Origin: Bacteroidota bacterium
GTDB lineage: Bacteria; Bacteroidota; Bacteroidia; Flavobacteriales; Crocinitomicaceae
NCBI GenBank assembly: GCA_029558435.1
Contig: JAKQEZ010000537.1
Span: forward strand, 1-64,000
DNA: 64,000 nt
Direction of reading: 5' to 3'
Position 1 is the first letter of the stretch. Each line of letters starts with the position of its first letter. A model generated the notes under the pieces. It had not been told where the DNA came from. It searched no databases and worked only from the letters and a program-made list of their open reading frames with translations. The position numbers were made by a program, and so were the translations under genes. Positions 63,767-64,000 of this stretch are shown here, in pieces.

Positions 63767-64000
63767 GCAGGATCTATGTCCAGCACAACTTTGATGGATT
63801 TATTATCGGCATGACTTAAAAAGTTATCCAATAACTCGCTGATTTTATCTTTAACTTGAGCGTCTGGTGCATCGCGTTCTATCTTCAAGATAATTTGCTT
63901 GAGGTAAAAATTCTGTATGCGCTTGATGGATGGAAACTCAGGTCCCAACACACGCTCTTTAAACACAGCTCGCAAGGCTCGTGAAAATTCTTCTGCTCCC
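63763..64000 (-). CDS. priA: Primosomal protein N' (PriA), C-terminal end (start beyond window)
   Basis: The frame enters from the right edge and ends at TAG 63763-63765. The 78 visible residues ([32 protein letters not shown]...[12 protein letters not shown]...LDIDPA, broken here) match the C-terminal domain of PriA, whose GPxxxxIxRixnxYR-QIlLK motif is seen as [20 protein letters not shown]. The helicase motor and zinc modules are outside the window. PriA restarts stalled replication forks. It overlaps rpoD by 4 bp, converging. Confidence 0.85.
   Translation of the reverse strand, partial: GAEEFSRALRAVFKERVLGPEFPSIKRIQNFYLKQIILKIERDAPDAQVKDKISELLDNFLSHADNKSIKVVLDIDPA

Overview
This 64 kb window is a typical AT-rich chromosomal segment of a Bacteroidota bacterium, most likely order Flavobacteriales. 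The evidence is: promoters with the TAnnTTTG -7 element; a short primary sigma factor without region 1.1; a split transketolase; a mevalonate-pathway cluster; type IX secretion (T9SS) cargo with SprB repeats and type-B C-terminal sorting domains; a PorP/SprF-like partner; and MenD. The family below order level cannot be fixed from sequence alone. No tRNA, rRNA or CRISPR array was seen.

Layout. 1-133: tail of an IS30-family transposase. 179-5770 (minus): split transketolase operon with a secreted von Willebrand A protein between its two subunits, then a secreted propeller-M28-PDZ peptidase. 5982-9258 (plus): type 2 IPP isomerase, HMG-CoA reductase and a GHMP kinase. 9251-11037 (minus): DUF1573 lipoprotein and a TlpA-like thioredoxin. 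11153-12578 (plus): ECF sigma factor and its membrane partner. 12924-15306: a PaaK-like ligase and a WYL regulator, divergent. 15426-25511 (plus): two giant T9SS type-B proteins, a PorP/SprF-like protein and a HAD phosphatase. 25698-31022 (plus): ahcY, ileS, rnhA. 31019-34059 (minus): AbiE toxin-antitoxin pair, then a BtrH-like protein and a small HTH-like protein. 34100-39234 (minus): solitary metal/cofactor-binding lipoprotein, rpsF-rpsR-rplI, uvrA. 39375-43087: nnr, a dicarboxylate symporter, a small membrane protein, and a ParD antitoxin with a wrecked ParE. 43178-49177 (minus): an M16 peptidase pair, a DUF4382-like lipoprotein, a DegT aminotransferase and tadA. 49296-56700: an unknown anchored protein, ALDH7, DPP III, tatA and menD. 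56705-62662 (minus): flippase, polytopic membrane protein, VanZ, S9 peptidase. 62897-64000: rpoD and the end of priA.

Most genes are housekeeping. The most interesting part is 11.1-25.5 kb. The ECF sigma factor is co-transcribed with a membrane protein whose periplasmic end aligns with the T9SS type-B sorting domain carried by the two giant surface proteins downstream. An ECF-type promoter (GCAACTTT ... GTCT) precedes both the sigma gene and the second giant gene. I infer a self-regulating circuit that couples surface-protein expression to an event in the periplasm, possibly secretion status. Secondary points of interest are paired operators in front of abiE, a palindromic operator in front of parD, putative near-leaderless mRNAs, and the vWA gene inside the transketolase operon.
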